From: Syngnathus acus
Lineage: Eukaryota > Chordata > Actinopteri > Syngnathiformes > Syngnathidae
Length of the DNA: 64,000 nt
Assembly (NCBI RefSeq): GCF_901709675.1
Contig: NC_051094.1
Location: 6,477,001-6,541,000, forward strand
Direction: 5' to 3'
The first letter of the stretch is position 1, and each line of letters begins with the position of its first letter. The notes under the pieces were generated by a model. It was not told where the DNA came from. It made no database searches and was given only the letters and a program-made list of their open reading frames with translations. A program made the position numbers and the translations under genes. This document shows, one piece after another, positions 1 through 13,040 of this stretch.

Positions 1-1103
1 TTCCCAGTAATCTGCCGAAAAGCAGCCCGATTACACAAAGGCTTGCTTTCAGAGCTCCTGCTTTGGCAGGAAAGCGGCTATTATAAGGTCAGTGTTACCT
101 TTATTATTTCTTATTAGTGGACGTGAGACCTCATGGGAGTTTTTACATAAATACACAGTGAAATGGCAATTGGCATCCTGCCTCACGCCAAGGAGACACA
201 CCCCGGGGAGCTCGGCTCGACATTGACGCTGTGTTTTTGTGTTTATTGTTTGGACATAAGCGTAGACAAAGTCAAAAGCCAGACACGCTTCCACCTCCGA
301 CATCGGATTTCTGCCGCTCGATTTCTCATCTGTGACTGCATGTGTGCATTTTTCTTGTCGCAAAAGGACCACGTTTGTGAGACAAGAGGGCCCCGGGATT
401 GATTCGAGTGCCTCTCCATTCTCTACGACTGCGTTGCGCCGTGGGTCGTCCACAAAGGGGCCTCCGCCATAATGCGGATCCTGTGCGGCATTTTGTAAAC
501 ACCTCCTCCTGTCTTCTGAGCACAATAAAAGATGCCTAAGTGGCCTTGGCTCCTGGCGAGCAATCAATGCCGACATAACCTGCAATATGCACAAATATAC
601 AATCACTCCCCGGCTTTCAAAGTCCTCATCCCTGCGATCGGGCATAAAGAGTTGGAATGGAGTGCCGCCGGCTTTATTGTGTATTGAAGAGAATGTGTGC
701 GAAGTGGCTTATGGTTTTCTTCTTTATTGTTGTTGTAAACTGTAATGGACTTTTCAGCATCTTCTTTATTTGAGCTGCTACTCAACCAATTATTTAAACG
801 AAAAAAAATAAAGGGGCCGCCGCAGAAACAACTTTTATTGTAAATCCTAGCAGATTCCACTGTTCCGGTACACACATCAATAAAGTGAAATGAATGGAAA
901 TTGATGCAGGAATATGAAATCCTCAGTAGCATATGGCGTTTACATTGGCAGTCCAAGCATGAAATAGGGCTTATTCTCTTTCAAACGCACCTATCTCAGC
1001 CTCATCCGGTCGTGCTTAACACTCTCTCACTACTTACTATGCGCAGACCATAGTCCATTGCTAAGTGCAAGTGAAAAAAGCTATTAAGTCGCTGGAAGGG
1101 AGC

Positions 1104-1124
1104 TGTGTGTGTGTGTGTGCGTGC
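1104..1124 (+). repeat. (TG)n microsatellite
   Basis: Eight TG units followed by TGCGTGC. Confidence 0.85.
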
Positions 1125-1301
1125 ATACGCATTTGTCCATGTGTGTTTATGAGAGGGAGACTGACAGGATGACAGATTGCTGCTCATTCCGAAACATGAC
1201 ATTCTAATCGGTGTGAATGTTAATTAAGAGACTTTATTGAAATGTTTCTGGTGGCTACAGAAATTGAAGGCTTAGTGAAATGAATGCATGCTATAGGCAG
1301 G

Positions 1302-1333
1302 GAGAGAGAGAGAGAGAGAGTGTGTTTGTGTGT
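1302..1333 (+). repeat. (GA)n-(TG)n microsatellite
   Basis: About nine GA units run directly into TGTGTTTGTGTGT. Confidence 0.9.
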
Positions 1334-4300
1334 CTTGAGTGGATATCAAACGTCTGCACACCCATGTTCAAATGCCAGGTTTTCCTTACATGAGACCAAC
1401 ATAGATGTTTTCAGAATTTGTTCCACCATTGTGAGCTACAAGTCATAATGACAAATAATGCATGATAGTAATAAAATAAACGATTGATGTAATGTGGTTG
1501 CACAAGCGTGAGTGTTTGTGTTCTAACTGGGGCTGGCTGTGTTCAGAATGAATAATTCACGTTCACATTTAAATGACTGTAAATAGGAGTCAGCACGTAC
1601 ATTTAAAATGCCTTTGATTAACCCCACATAAACTTCTGCGTTTTTTTAAAAGGCTTTAACAATTCAATAGCTGCTCCGGATCATTAGATTTTTTTATTTC
1701 TTTATTTTTTTGGTCAATGCATTGGTCCCATTAGATGATTGTTACTCCACTGATTCAGACCTTAATGGAAGCCGCTTCTCATAAGGAATTATGAACTGAA
1801 TATCTTATTTGCACAACTGCTGAGGTTTAAGACTTAAGATTGTTGTCTTAACTTCACAGTCCACTTTAACTTCACCTGAGTTGGAGTTTGGAGGTGGGGT
1901 CCTGTACCTAAAGTTGTTTTTTTGAATGACAGTCCCGCTAGTTAAAAACCATAGAGTATAAAACGATTTAATTTCATGGATTGTTTAGCCCAGAAGTGTT
2001 TGAGAGGCCCTGCGTAAAAAAACAAAACCAACAACACCTTTTGCATTCTGCTGTCGTTTCCCACGTGCCAAGAAACTGTTCTGATGTGGTGTTTGAAAAG
2101 AGATTGCTTTTTTATCCACCCTTTGCCGAAGCTTTCAATACAAGGAATAAAGTGCCAGCATGCAGTGAACGCTGGAGTTGCTGCTGGTTCTTGACATTCT
2201 TTCAAATGAACCGTTAAAGCTGTTTAGCCATGTAGCGTACTTCAGAGAAATAGCCTCAAAGTGCGGTAGTGACGGCCAAAAATACTGAAAAAGTGTTTGT
2301 GGAAAACCTCGCCTTAAATTGCAATCAGCTTCAATATAAAGTGCTACATTTTGCTTGCATTTATTACACGAGTGCCAATTACTGCAGTGTTAGGAGTTGA
2401 GCGAACTCAATTTTACTGGCTTTCATAGTTTGCTTTCAATGCAAACATGTTTTTTTCTGCTAATGGGTAAGTTGCCAATCCTGTTTTAGCTCACCAAGTT
2501 CCAAAAATCAACAGTGAGAAACCATGGAATAAGTGATAATTACAAATCCACTTGCTCATCAGCCTTTTCAAATTTAATGCATATTGTTACAAAAGACCCC
2601 ATGAAACACCCCCCATTGCTTTTAGAGGTCACACTCTTTTATCAATTGCATTAATAGGTATCCCAATAGATAATTCTCATTCCATCTCCCCAAGGGCCCT
2701 CCCATGGACAGACCCTCAGCCCGGTTGTGTATCGGCAGCCGGGTAGAGGAAGGACATGATGAATGGTGACTGACAGACCAGGGACGGGGTGACAAACAAG
2801 CTCCATCCTCAGCGCTAGCTATTGATTTCAGCTCAGAGGTCTCCGCTTGAAATGGCAGCAGTCAGGGTCAGTCAGCAGCCCACACCGGAGCTAGTGGGGC
2901 CGTTAGCCTGGAAAGGGAGACGGGGGAGCAGACAATTTTATCATCACGGTCAGCTGCAAACAGAGTTGAGACGCCGGTGCACTGCGCTTTTGCGATAACC
3001 GGGCCCATATTAAGCAGTAAGCGGTGCAAAGTGTTCTGTTCCGTACACAATAGAAATTGATTGTACTGTAGCTGGATATCTAGCAGATAGAAGAAGCTGG
3101 ATTTGTAGAATAACTGGTTGCGTTGTGATGTGTATACAGCCCAGTGCCTGGAAGAATGAAAATGTTTAGATGCCAATCACTTTATCCTGTAGTGTTTGCC
3201 AAAGGCTAGTGGTCGCTAGCTATAGCATTAAAACCACAGGGGCTCTCTGACTTGTCTTTTTCCAGGTGCACTATTGGGCTTGATATTCTCCATAGAGTCG
3301 TATCTTGACTTATGAGTTCCTCAATTTATGAGCCGTCATTTTGTTGCTCTTTTTTTTTCTTTGTTTTACTACAAGTGAGCTTCAGATCCATCGCAGCTCG
3401 AGTAAAAAATGGAAACTGGAGCAATAAATATGATGCGGTTGCCTGACATGTGGGCAAGGAGAGCCTCAGTTACACCTGAATGGGAGAAACATTTAAACAC
3501 GTACAAAATGAGAAGGAAGTCTCAAGGAGTTGCTCTTAGCCAGAAGTCAAGCCCAAATCATCCAATCAGCTCGCCTCCAGCTCGTGATGTCACTTGGCCA
3601 CGCCTCTTAAAGACACATCCAATCCACGAATTGTTCAGTACAGTGCTTTTTTTTCTTAATATGTCACATAAATGTGGCTGTTTTTGAGGCCTAGATTAAT
3701 GAGATTTCATTTCAATAGGGAATATTGATTTGACATGAATACATTTTTCAATAAAGTTTGTCACAGAATGAATCAAACTTTTGTTTCTCTAAGTCAAGGT
3801 ACCTAAATAGTGTTTCGGCATAAATATTATTTAGGCAACATATTGAGATATTGTGAAAAGCATTTCTAATTGACACCACAGTAACCATAATCCCTGCAGC
3901 TTTCATTTCTTCTCTTTTTATGAATCCATGGCAACTGATCAGTTCAGGTTTTTCTTTGTCCTTGTGCTCCAAATGATAAACGCGGGGAGGCCGAGGGGCC
4001 CAAGCAAAGAAAAACCCCGACTCTCTATGCCAATTTGCTTGAGGTCTCTACTGGAGTCATAGCTGTCTGAAAATGCGCAGTCCTGTCATGAGACTTCTTT
4101 TCTTTACCTGGCAAGACAAAGCCCATTTGGCTCACTGCGGTTGACTTGACGCCATTGGCAAAAGCCAACATTTCAAGTACCTGGTGAGCCGGGGTTTAAA
4201 GCTTGCTGAGCCAAGGTTGCTCATGTTAGCTTAGCAAGTTGCTTTGCCTTTGCTCTGCACACTGCAGTATTATACTCCGTTCTCAACTACCGTTTTCTCG

Positions 4301-4430
4301 ACTGCTGTCAAATAAAACGTTTCCTCTCACTGTGGCCAACAGCCACATGCCGAGAAGTAAATACCAGGGGACCCTAGTTGTCCTCCATTATTGTCTCATT
4401 CTGACTGATGCACTCATGCGTGATTTTAGC

Positions 4431-4502
4431 GGTTTTCCACGATACAATTTTGAAGCGGAAGTAAGCTGAGGTGAGCTGAACCGTTTTTGTGCAGTGGGAA
4501 AC
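4431..4502. repeat. probable fragment of a fish hAT-like miniature element
   Basis: GGTTTTCCAC at the left and GTGGGAAAC at the right form a short imperfect inverted repeat. Between them lies AAGTAAGCTGAGGTGAGCTG followed by AACCGTTTTTGTGCA, resembling the repeated GAGCYGAGC and GGTACC-type elements of fish. The match is from memory and partial; the bordering 200 bp upstream may belong to the same element. Confidence 0.3.
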
Positions 4503-6650
4503 AACTGCTGGGTGGACAGTTAGCTATCACAGCGGGCTGGTTTTTATTGTTCATGCAGTGCCGGGGCCAGTATTTTGGCAAGTGCACAATACGCTTCTTA
4601 GTGGTGCATATCAAAGCTAAAAATATTTTCGATGGAGATTGAATGGATTGGAATGTCTTGATGTAGAAGCCAGGCCAGTCGTCTTATTCATTTTGTCAGA
4701 ACTGATGCTTGGAGGAAGACTCATGTTCCTCTCATGTTTTATGAGGCCGTCCCCTCTGTTGCGCTTTAAACTCGTAGAAATGTTCTTATATAAATGCTGG
4801 CGTTCACTCTAATGAAAGTGGCCGCTGAAATTCATCTGCAACGTATATTTGAAGCAGGGATGGTAGGTCTTTTTATGGAAGCTGCTTTTATTGCCTTTTG
4901 GACAATTGCCATAAGTGTGTCTTCATCATAGAGTTACAGTCCAGTGGGCTGGAGTTATGCGTCCTTGTTCAGAAGAGCGGAAGGGGTCACAATTTTATGT
5001 ACTTTAATGCTAAACGAATGAAAATAAAGTGAGCTCCATACTCTGATGTACGGCGTTGTTTGTGATGCAAGTCCAATTTAATCAACATTGGCAGTAACTT
5101 ATTTTAAAAGCTGACATGGATCAGCTGGTCCTTAAGCCAATTAGATAGCTACTTCCTCCGGATCACATACAGGGCAGTCTGAGTGTGCCTTTGCTGGGAC
5201 AAGAATCTGCTCGGTAAATAAATTGATCCTTGTATTAAGGCTATACATTTACCTACAGTAGTTAATTTTAGGTACACCCAAAAAGAACCCTCGCAGAATG
5301 CAAGCAGAGTTACAGTAACTCCTGTTTTCAATTATTTTCCAGATATGGCCATGGAATTTACATTAGGTCATGTTTTAATCATACGTCATTGTTGTATAAG
5401 TCATTGAATGTGTTTTACAAGTAACTGTGTTGGCCCACTGCAAATTAATAGCAAAGCTAAATGTTTCTTAATTGTATCGCTCCATTTTTAGTTCAATGCT
5501 TTTTGTTCTTTGTCATTCCACCCTGGCTTCTCACTGATACTTTTTTAAAATGATATTCACAGCCAGAGGGAATGCAAAACAGGTATTATTCTACATTTGC
5601 CCCATTTTTTCTACAAGATTTGAGGTCTTCCGTCATTTTGTAGTATATGCATTTTGCAATATATGCATGGTGGTTTCTTTGACAAATAATCCATCTGAGA
5701 AAGAGACGCTAGAAACGTTATGAAAATCGTGTACTGAATTAATCTATCCATGCTAATCATAATATTGACTGTCATTTCTCACTTGTCATATTCAAACCAC
5801 ACCCCTAACTGCTACCTCTTGTCTCTTTATTTTCTGACCGTCCCCGGGTCTTGAAGCTTGTTAGATAGGACATGCCGTATTGCACACCTATGTCCTCATG
5901 AATCCAGATCCCTGCCAAGGTTATGTTCTTACATTATTTAACAATAATGGGAACTGACCTTCCTTAAAGGCACGATTGATGAGTCTCTCCCAGAAGGGGT
6001 CAATAAGGGTTAAATGAAGAGTTGCCTCTCTTTGAGAATTTATCCTACTTCACTAATTGCACTATTACGCTTTCCCCCTGTTCTTAGTATTCAACCTTCG
6101 CTATGATACAGAACATGGCCATTTTGACATATGAGCTTTGTCATGGTAATGAAAGGAGTCCTTGAGATTTTTGTACATTTATCTTTGTGCTTTTCAATTC
6201 TGGGATCAGAAAACAGTAGGAAAGTATGTTGCTACAGCAGTGACGTGGCTATAAAAAAAAAAAGGGCGTGCCTGATTGCCAACATGTGATTTAATGTTCG
6301 GAAGAAATGGTTTGCAGTTTTTCTATTCTGTAGAGTGCACAGTAAGAAGGAGCAAGCGGCTGATTGTAGATGGAGGTGCTTGGGAGATTTGAAATGGGCT
6401 GCTTCTATTTTATATGACGACTTGGAATGACAGGCACGGCGATCGTGCCTTTGCCATGAAGTCACCGTTTTTCGCCGAGCCAGTCCATTTTTCACGGCGA
6501 CGAATTGCCCCCGACAGCCCAACGGCCAGGGCAACATTTCACGAAATGTAAAAGGTCTGGCGCAAATGAGGTCTGACCTTATCAATAGCCGGGGCCCATC
6601 CATCTAAAAGCAGACCCCCTGTCTCCTGGTGAAACACGGCGGGCGGCTTA

Positions 6651-6674
6651 CCTCCCCTCCCCTCCCCTCCCCTT
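6651..6674 (+). repeat. (CCCCT)n pyrimidine tract
   Basis: About five CTCCC units on the + strand; the complementary strand is a G-run array (GGGAGGGGAGGGG) with enough G-runs to form a G-quadruplex. Confidence 0.9.
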
Positions 6675-7084
6675 GCCGCTCCCTTTCACCCTTTCCCCAG
6701 CCAGCTATTCCCCACTCTGCGCTTTTCTTTCTTTTATGCTTTGGACAGTGAATTGAGCTACACCTGATTGTTTGTCTGTCCATCTATCAGCTACAATTTA
6801 TCAGACTCCACTTGATTTTGACTGTTATATGTTGTGATAGATTGAAATGCATGTCGCCACTAGGGTTTGGCAGCTTTTCAAATAGATCGATTGTGGGCGT
6901 TGCGTTATTATTTTCTCCCAGATCCTATCCCGGTCATCCCTACTTTACCAAAATTGGAGGAATTCATACTTTTCCCAACATTTAATGTTTGTAACTTAAA
7001 TATTTCATGCAGGGAAAGGGTAAGGTCCGAGCATCACTTCACATGTAGGTGGCTCGATTCCTTCCTTTTTGTCCCTCATTGATG

Positions 7085-7096
7085 CCCCCCCCCCCC
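7085..7096 (+). repeat. C12 homopolymer
   Basis: Twelve consecutive C after GATG. Such runs are prone to sequencing and replication length error. Confidence 0.95.
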
Positions 7097-8689
7097 TCCT
7101 ACCCACCTTTGAAATCCTTTCATTTCATTATACTAGACTTTACTTTCCCCATCATCATTCTTTCAACAATCCTCCAGGTTATATCCTGTGGGATCCAGTT
7201 TAAAAGCACATCCATCATACACACATCACAGTCTGGCGGCCCTTATACATTACGTGCATTTGTGTGACCTCACACATGTGCTGTTGCATGTAAAAATGTG
7301 CTTTGCATTCTCACTGAATTATGTATAATTGTCAGAGAACCAAGAACAATGGAATCTGGAATTCTTCCTGATGGGCAAGGCAAAGAATAGAGTAGCTGTA
7401 GATATATTCCATGTATAAAGATACAAAAATAGGATAGCAACGAAAACTCAACTATATGTAACAGTTGTGACAAAGCAAACTTGAAGCTGCTCCACGCATG
7501 TGCATGTTGTCGCTATTGTTGTCGGTATGTTGCAGTACAAATGAAGAGAGTCCTTGCCAAGGCTTCAGGTGTTCCCCAGAGGAACGACAAACAACTTTCG
7601 CAGTCAGATCTGCTGCAACTAGAGGAGACACTTCGGACAAGTTAAACAGTGATAAATCTGCATGTCAGTATGATTTAAAGTGTGGCCGCCGCTTTGTGTC
7701 GACGTGTCATACGGCGGCCCCCGCAGGGCTCGCCATCCGGCGCGTGGCTTTTTAAGGAGCTAGGGATGATGAAAGTGTGAAAGGTAACTGTGACAGGCTT
7801 AACTTGTAGAGGAAATAGAACAAGGTTTGATTAATTGCAGCGGAGGTGATTGGGAAGGCAGACGCTGTGGGTGAACATGTTCCGCAATAGATGCGTGTCA
7901 AAGTGTGTGCCGAGAGGCCTTTTTTGACAAGCTTGAATTTGTGTTTGTATTGCCAAATGTAAAGAATGCTGCCGCTACTACGACACACATTAAGTCACTT
8001 TAGTAAACATGAGCAATTCAATTCTAATGAGATGTCTCCTGTTATGTGTACTAACAATAGCACCGAAATTGTCGCTGTTGTTTTTCACCAGACAAACTCA
8101 GTGCATGTTGTACATTGTGCAGTCTTTTTCTAACTCAGTCTAAGGAAATAGCCTGTTTTGCATATTGGAGGCGGAGGCACATGCACTGTTCTGTTTCGGC
8201 GTTGTCATCGATTACAAATAATGAGAAGTGAAAGACATCATTATACCTTTGCGCTAATAGAACATGTGATAGAACACCCTCAATCAAGGCTCCCCACAGC
8301 GCTCCCTATTTATAGAGTAGGACATGAAGTACAAAGTCTTTCTTCTTTTCCTTTCATAATTTGATCAATTCATGCCAGCGCAGTTGTTGTTTGACGCAAC
8401 CATCAATCTGTTTCGAAAAAAATAATTCTGTCACTTGGAGAATTTAAACCAAAACATTTTGAGTCCCACGCAGGAACGTTATGTTGTTTGTTTTGTAAAT
8501 ACTTAAAATGTCTTTGAGGCAAAACAAAACTGATGCAGCTTTATGTTTTACAGTCCAACTCAACCTTTATGTGACTAGGTCAATAGTTTAAAACTTTAAA
8601 ATAGCATGTACCCAAGTTGCCTCGACAGTGTATACAAATATATAGACCTACGTTTGCAGTGCAGCAAAACATCTAAATAATCCACCTCC

Positions 8690-8880
8690 AATCCAGTCCC
8701 ATTCGCCTGCCAGTTAATGTGAGCCATTAGTGTACATGCAGGCTAATTGGCCATTAGGTTGTATTGAGCCAGAGTCCATCTAACATTGCTGACTGGTCTG
8801 GAGCACATTGCATTAAGCCTTTTTCTTTATCTAGTTCATTCGTTAGCATATGAGACTTAGTGAGCATGCATAAGGTCATT
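8690..8880. promoter_or_regulatory. candidate regulatory block with homeodomain-like cores
   Basis: Four TAAT/ATTA cores occur within 45 bp (GTTAATG at about 8714, CATTAG at about 8725, CTAATTGG at 8743 and CCATTAGG at 8751). The latter two form a near-palindrome around GGCC. The block is balanced in composition, with no repeat. Conservation is untested. Confidence 0.25.
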
Positions 8881-11209
8881 AAACATGGAGAGCTGATTTT
8901 TTTTTTGGTATTTTACAATACGGTTGAGTTTTTTTTTTAAGGGTCAGATCCTGTGCTGACCCAATAAATGTTTGTGGACTTTCCAGTTAGTGAAAAGCAG
9001 GTTGGCACTGATGAGCCAATTTCCCCACCATAAAAAGGATAAAGAGTGAAAGAAATAATTGAGACCAACTTTGAGACTCTTTCACTGGCTTGTCTGACTG
9101 ACGCGGAGCGGATGCCAGCGCAGCCTCGTGAAGTCAAGTCGGACATGGAAGGAAAATCAGAACCAGCTGGTTATTGGCGAGGTGGATCAAACCAGCATTG
9201 TTTTTTGAAGCAAGAAAGTTAGTGAAATCATTTTTGGGGTTTATCTGGGTCAACTTTGCAGCAGCAATGCATTTGCAGTGTGTCTTATGTTGGTACAAAG
9301 TACCGGTAGCGTATAAATGTATTTTGTCTGACTGAAAATGTAATGTAATCTTGTGCTTAGTGCCAACATAGGAAACATTTTCTCAAATATTTCCATGGTT
9401 GTGCTCCACTTGACCTCAAAGCGGAATGTACCGGCACAAAAGTGGAGATTAATACCTTGATTCGGATTGGCACTCCAATGTCAGTTTTCTTTTGAGTTTG
9501 ACTTTTTGGAAAGTGATTATGTTGTTTTATTTTATTTTTTCAATCTTGCAAACTTTCTGGGCACATGTTTGTTATAATCATGTTTTTATACTGCTGATAA
9601 CAAAAAAACATTATGTGCGTGTCTAGACTTTTTCACACGCATTTTTGGACGAGGTTTTCTTTTTCCCCAACATTGATTGCTGTTATTTCCCTTCCCGCCA
9701 AGCATGCAGTATTTTAGCTGTAGACACAAGTGCTTTCTACATCATTTATAAGAAGGCAACCTTGGCTTGTTTGGCCGTATAAAATGAAGGCGCTCAATCA
9801 GTACCTCGCGCACACTCAAAGTTTGAACCCTCTCGACTCCTAACCCCAAGGCCCTTTCATATATTTCATATGGAGCGCGAGGGTTTGTTTACAGCTAATA
9901 TGAGATTTTGAGGTAGAAATGATTAGTTTGCATTTATGTGAATTTTGATGGCTGTCTTTTCATGCCGGTAAAAATCAGAATATCACAACAATAATAGTTT
10001 TATTATAGCGCTAGTCAAAGAGAAAAAAAAAACACAGATACTTTAGTTTTATTGTTGAAGCCCACTCATAAGTGTGGGTAAAACATGATCATTTCCCCTG
10101 GCATCTTTTGCTGATAATAAACTGGTCATAATCTGTTTTTTGTGGTAAAAAAACAAAAACAAGGATGATATAAAGAGAAAATAACGATATAGCATGGAGT
10201 TGAAGTTCGCAAAAAGAAAATACCACACACTTTTAAAGGCACATTGTGAATTATATACCACAGAGAAAGACAATCCAAACAGTATTAACTGCAACAATTT
10301 TTTTTTTTTTAAATAGAGGCTTCACTGATTTTGATGTGATTGCAAACACAAACCCCATCATCTATATTCTTTACTAATATGGTGTTGCACAATCATACTC
10401 AACGTGTTTGTGTGTATCTTAGTAGCTGCCCACTGCTGGCAAGTTGGCAGAACAACAATGAAGTGCAGGAATCGCCGTGGCTTGAGCGCTGTGTGTTCAC
10501 AGCCTTGGAGCAGATGGAGTCAGTGTGAGACGTGAGCCACTTAAATCTAAACGTTGACCCGGCCCGCGAACATGAATGATGGTTTCACACCCCGACTATA
10601 AATCCTTCTCGTTTACTCCAGAGGTGCAAATGAAACCTGAATCTTCTCCAGTCTCACCCACCTCCGCCTCTGCGTTTGGCATTTCTGCAGAAATAAGACC
10701 AATAAAGTTTGGAAAAACATTTAGTAAAAGAATATTTATCACAGCCTATTCTGTCTATATGAACATTCCCCAAAGTATTTCTTTTCTCACTTTTGCTGCC
10801 TTGGTCCAAATTATAAAGTGTTTAGTACTGTTGCTTGTTTAAGACCATTTAATGATGTGGAAGCAGATTAATGTAACAAGTTCAAAGTTTACAAATCCAT
10901 AGTTAATATTTTCTTCATTTCTATATCGTGTGCATCTACAGTGCCTGAAAATATGACTTTTTAACATAATTCAACATGTTTCCAATGCTTCAATGAGGGC
11001 ACAGCACTTGGTTATATTTAAAGAAACTACCTCACTGCCTGCGTTCCTAAAATAAACATAAAATCACAGCGAATCACTGAATTTGATCTTTTAATTCATT
11101 TTTGGTGCATCTGAAAGCCGCAATTTATGTCTTTATTGGATGATTCATCCTGCAACATGAAACTTTCCAATGTGGGAGAACAGCCAGTTGGGGGTAAAAG
11201 AAGCATCAA

Positions 11210-11224
11210 GCACTAGAGGGCACT
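11210..11224 (+). promoter_or_regulatory. candidate CTCF-like site
   Basis: GCACTAGAGGGCACT closely matches the common vertebrate CTCF core form CCACTAGAGGGCGCY (differences at the first base and in the GCGC part). It lies in the fbxl17 intron, in a block otherwise lacking repeats. A single motif match has a substantial chance rate. Confidence 0.35.
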
Positions 11225-12639
11225 CTCTACCCCTCCCTACCCTTAAAAAAATGCCCCCTCTCCCCTCCAGAACCCACATGCACCTTTCGATGAGCATGCA
11301 GAACATTGAAATAAAAGTCAGAAAAGTAGCAGAGAGTCCAGGGGACAATCATTTTGAATAATATTAATCAGTGCAAGCACTCAGGACCTCTCTTCCTGTA
11401 TTCAATTACAACACTTAAATCTCTCTCTCTCTATCTCTGTCCATCTCCACATTTCCTGCTATGGCTGCTGTGCTGTCTCCATTAATATTACTCACATTGT
11501 TTTTTTGTTTTTTTTTTGCCTAGTGCAGCACAGATTAGAGATTTTAAGCTAATGAAAAGTGTGTCGTGTCAGAATAGAAAAAAAACAGGGCAAAGTGTGT
11601 CTCCCTCTCGACGTTGTGACACTAACAACTCTCCCCCCTCCCCAAGCCTTTTTTACATTTGGCCCACTGTCCCCTTCCATCCCCACCTTGTTCCTATGCT
11701 AAATGGGCTGCATTACTGTAATGAGCTGGCAATTTATGGACGAGTGCAAGAGTGTCCGTCCAATGTTTGGTCTACGCCCGCCCCAATACCCTTTGGGAAC
11801 ACATTCATATCCACTCGATTGGACTCTGTATGGACAGCTTGTATACAGCAGCGTTAGGATATGCAACAGCTGTTCTTATGTCGGCACTGACGTCGGATCG
11901 ATGCGCCCGTGTAGAAGACGTCAAATTGTTACAATAATGAGCGCAAATAGTTAAGTACTCGCAGGCAATCTATACAAAGTAAAAAGGAATTAAACTGGAT
12001 AATAATCGACACTCAAATCTCTGTTGAACCCTCCTGCAAAAATAATGAAGATAACACATTGGAGGATGATAATCAATAAAATGTCACTTTCAAGTTTCTT
12101 CCAGATGCAGAATGGATTTTGTATATAAGGAGACGAAAAAGCTGACATCAGAACAAACTGCTTAAAAACAAATCCGATGAGCCGCTGAAAATAAAAAAAT
12201 GAATTAATTTCCTGTATTGGATTGAAAATAAGATGACAAATAAATACAAAATAAACACCATGTAGTTCAGATTGCCATCATATTTGATTTGACTGAGACA
12301 GTCTGAGCCTACATGACACTTCAAATAGAAAGAATTAAAGAGAAATCAAACCAAATTAATAAATATTATCAGCCTGCAGAGCAACCATCCTACCATCTTA
12401 TAAAATGGAAAACATTACGGCAAGGAAGCAAAAAGGAAAATAAACACATGTTCACATCATTTACAAATGAAGGCTGTTAACTCGGAGCGGACAGAAAAAA
12501 ATATCTGTTTCTTTATGCCAGCGGGATTTAGTGGTTCCCATAAATGTTTGTTTCCTCGGTTGCTTGGCGCAGGTCGCCGCCGCCGCCGCCTTCGCCTTGC
12601 AGAGTGATTGTCACGCTGGGATGTTTTCTCTTTGTGTGG

Positions 12640-13040
12640 TGAGGAGCTAAATAACTCTCACGGAGGGTTGAGCATCTGAGCAGAAAGCGGGGGCCTGTTT
12701 AGATCTTTGGCCAAATAGCTCAACCCTCCAGAATGTGCTCACTGCATTGTCAGAGGAAATATAATAAATAACAAATAATATTTACGAGGTCAGGTGGTTG
12801 TTTTTACTTGTAACCTGAGCGGAAGATTAAAGTAGACGTAAAAGGTCAACATTGTACGTCTCATAAATAACGGGAAATCTACGGCAGCCGCCCGCATATG
12901 GATGTTAAACACTGTGGCGACGAGGGCTGACCTTCGTTGTAAAGAGGTTAAAGTTCACCTGAGCGTTCGTGTAAGAGGATGATGGTGACCCTGACCCTTG
13001 AAACATCCTCTGAAGAGATGATAGAGCATGGAATGTCTCT
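12640..13040. promoter_or_regulatory. candidate conserved non-coding element (intronic)
   Basis: About 400 bp of non-repetitive, mixed-composition DNA follow a (CGC)-rich patch at about 12575. It contains TAAATAACAAATAATATTTA, the receptor-like cluster at 12928-12997 and several paired short motifs. There is no open frame of interest. This is a judgement from texture only. Confidence 0.25.
12928..12997. promoter_or_regulatory. cluster of nuclear-receptor-like half-sites
   Basis: Within 70 bp are TGACCTT (about 12928), a DR1-type pair AGGTTA-A-AGTTCA (12945-12957), and a directly abutting pair TGACCC-TGACCC (12986-12997). DR1 elements bind HNF4, RXR-PPAR or COUP-TF type receptors. The cluster sits inside a 400-bp block (12640-13040) that looks like a regulatory element. 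Confidence 0.35.

Noticed and set aside
3296-3380. CTTGACTTATGAGTT and CAATTTATGAGCC resembling a miniature element end
   Set aside because: Only one end is seen and no inverted partner could be found nearby.
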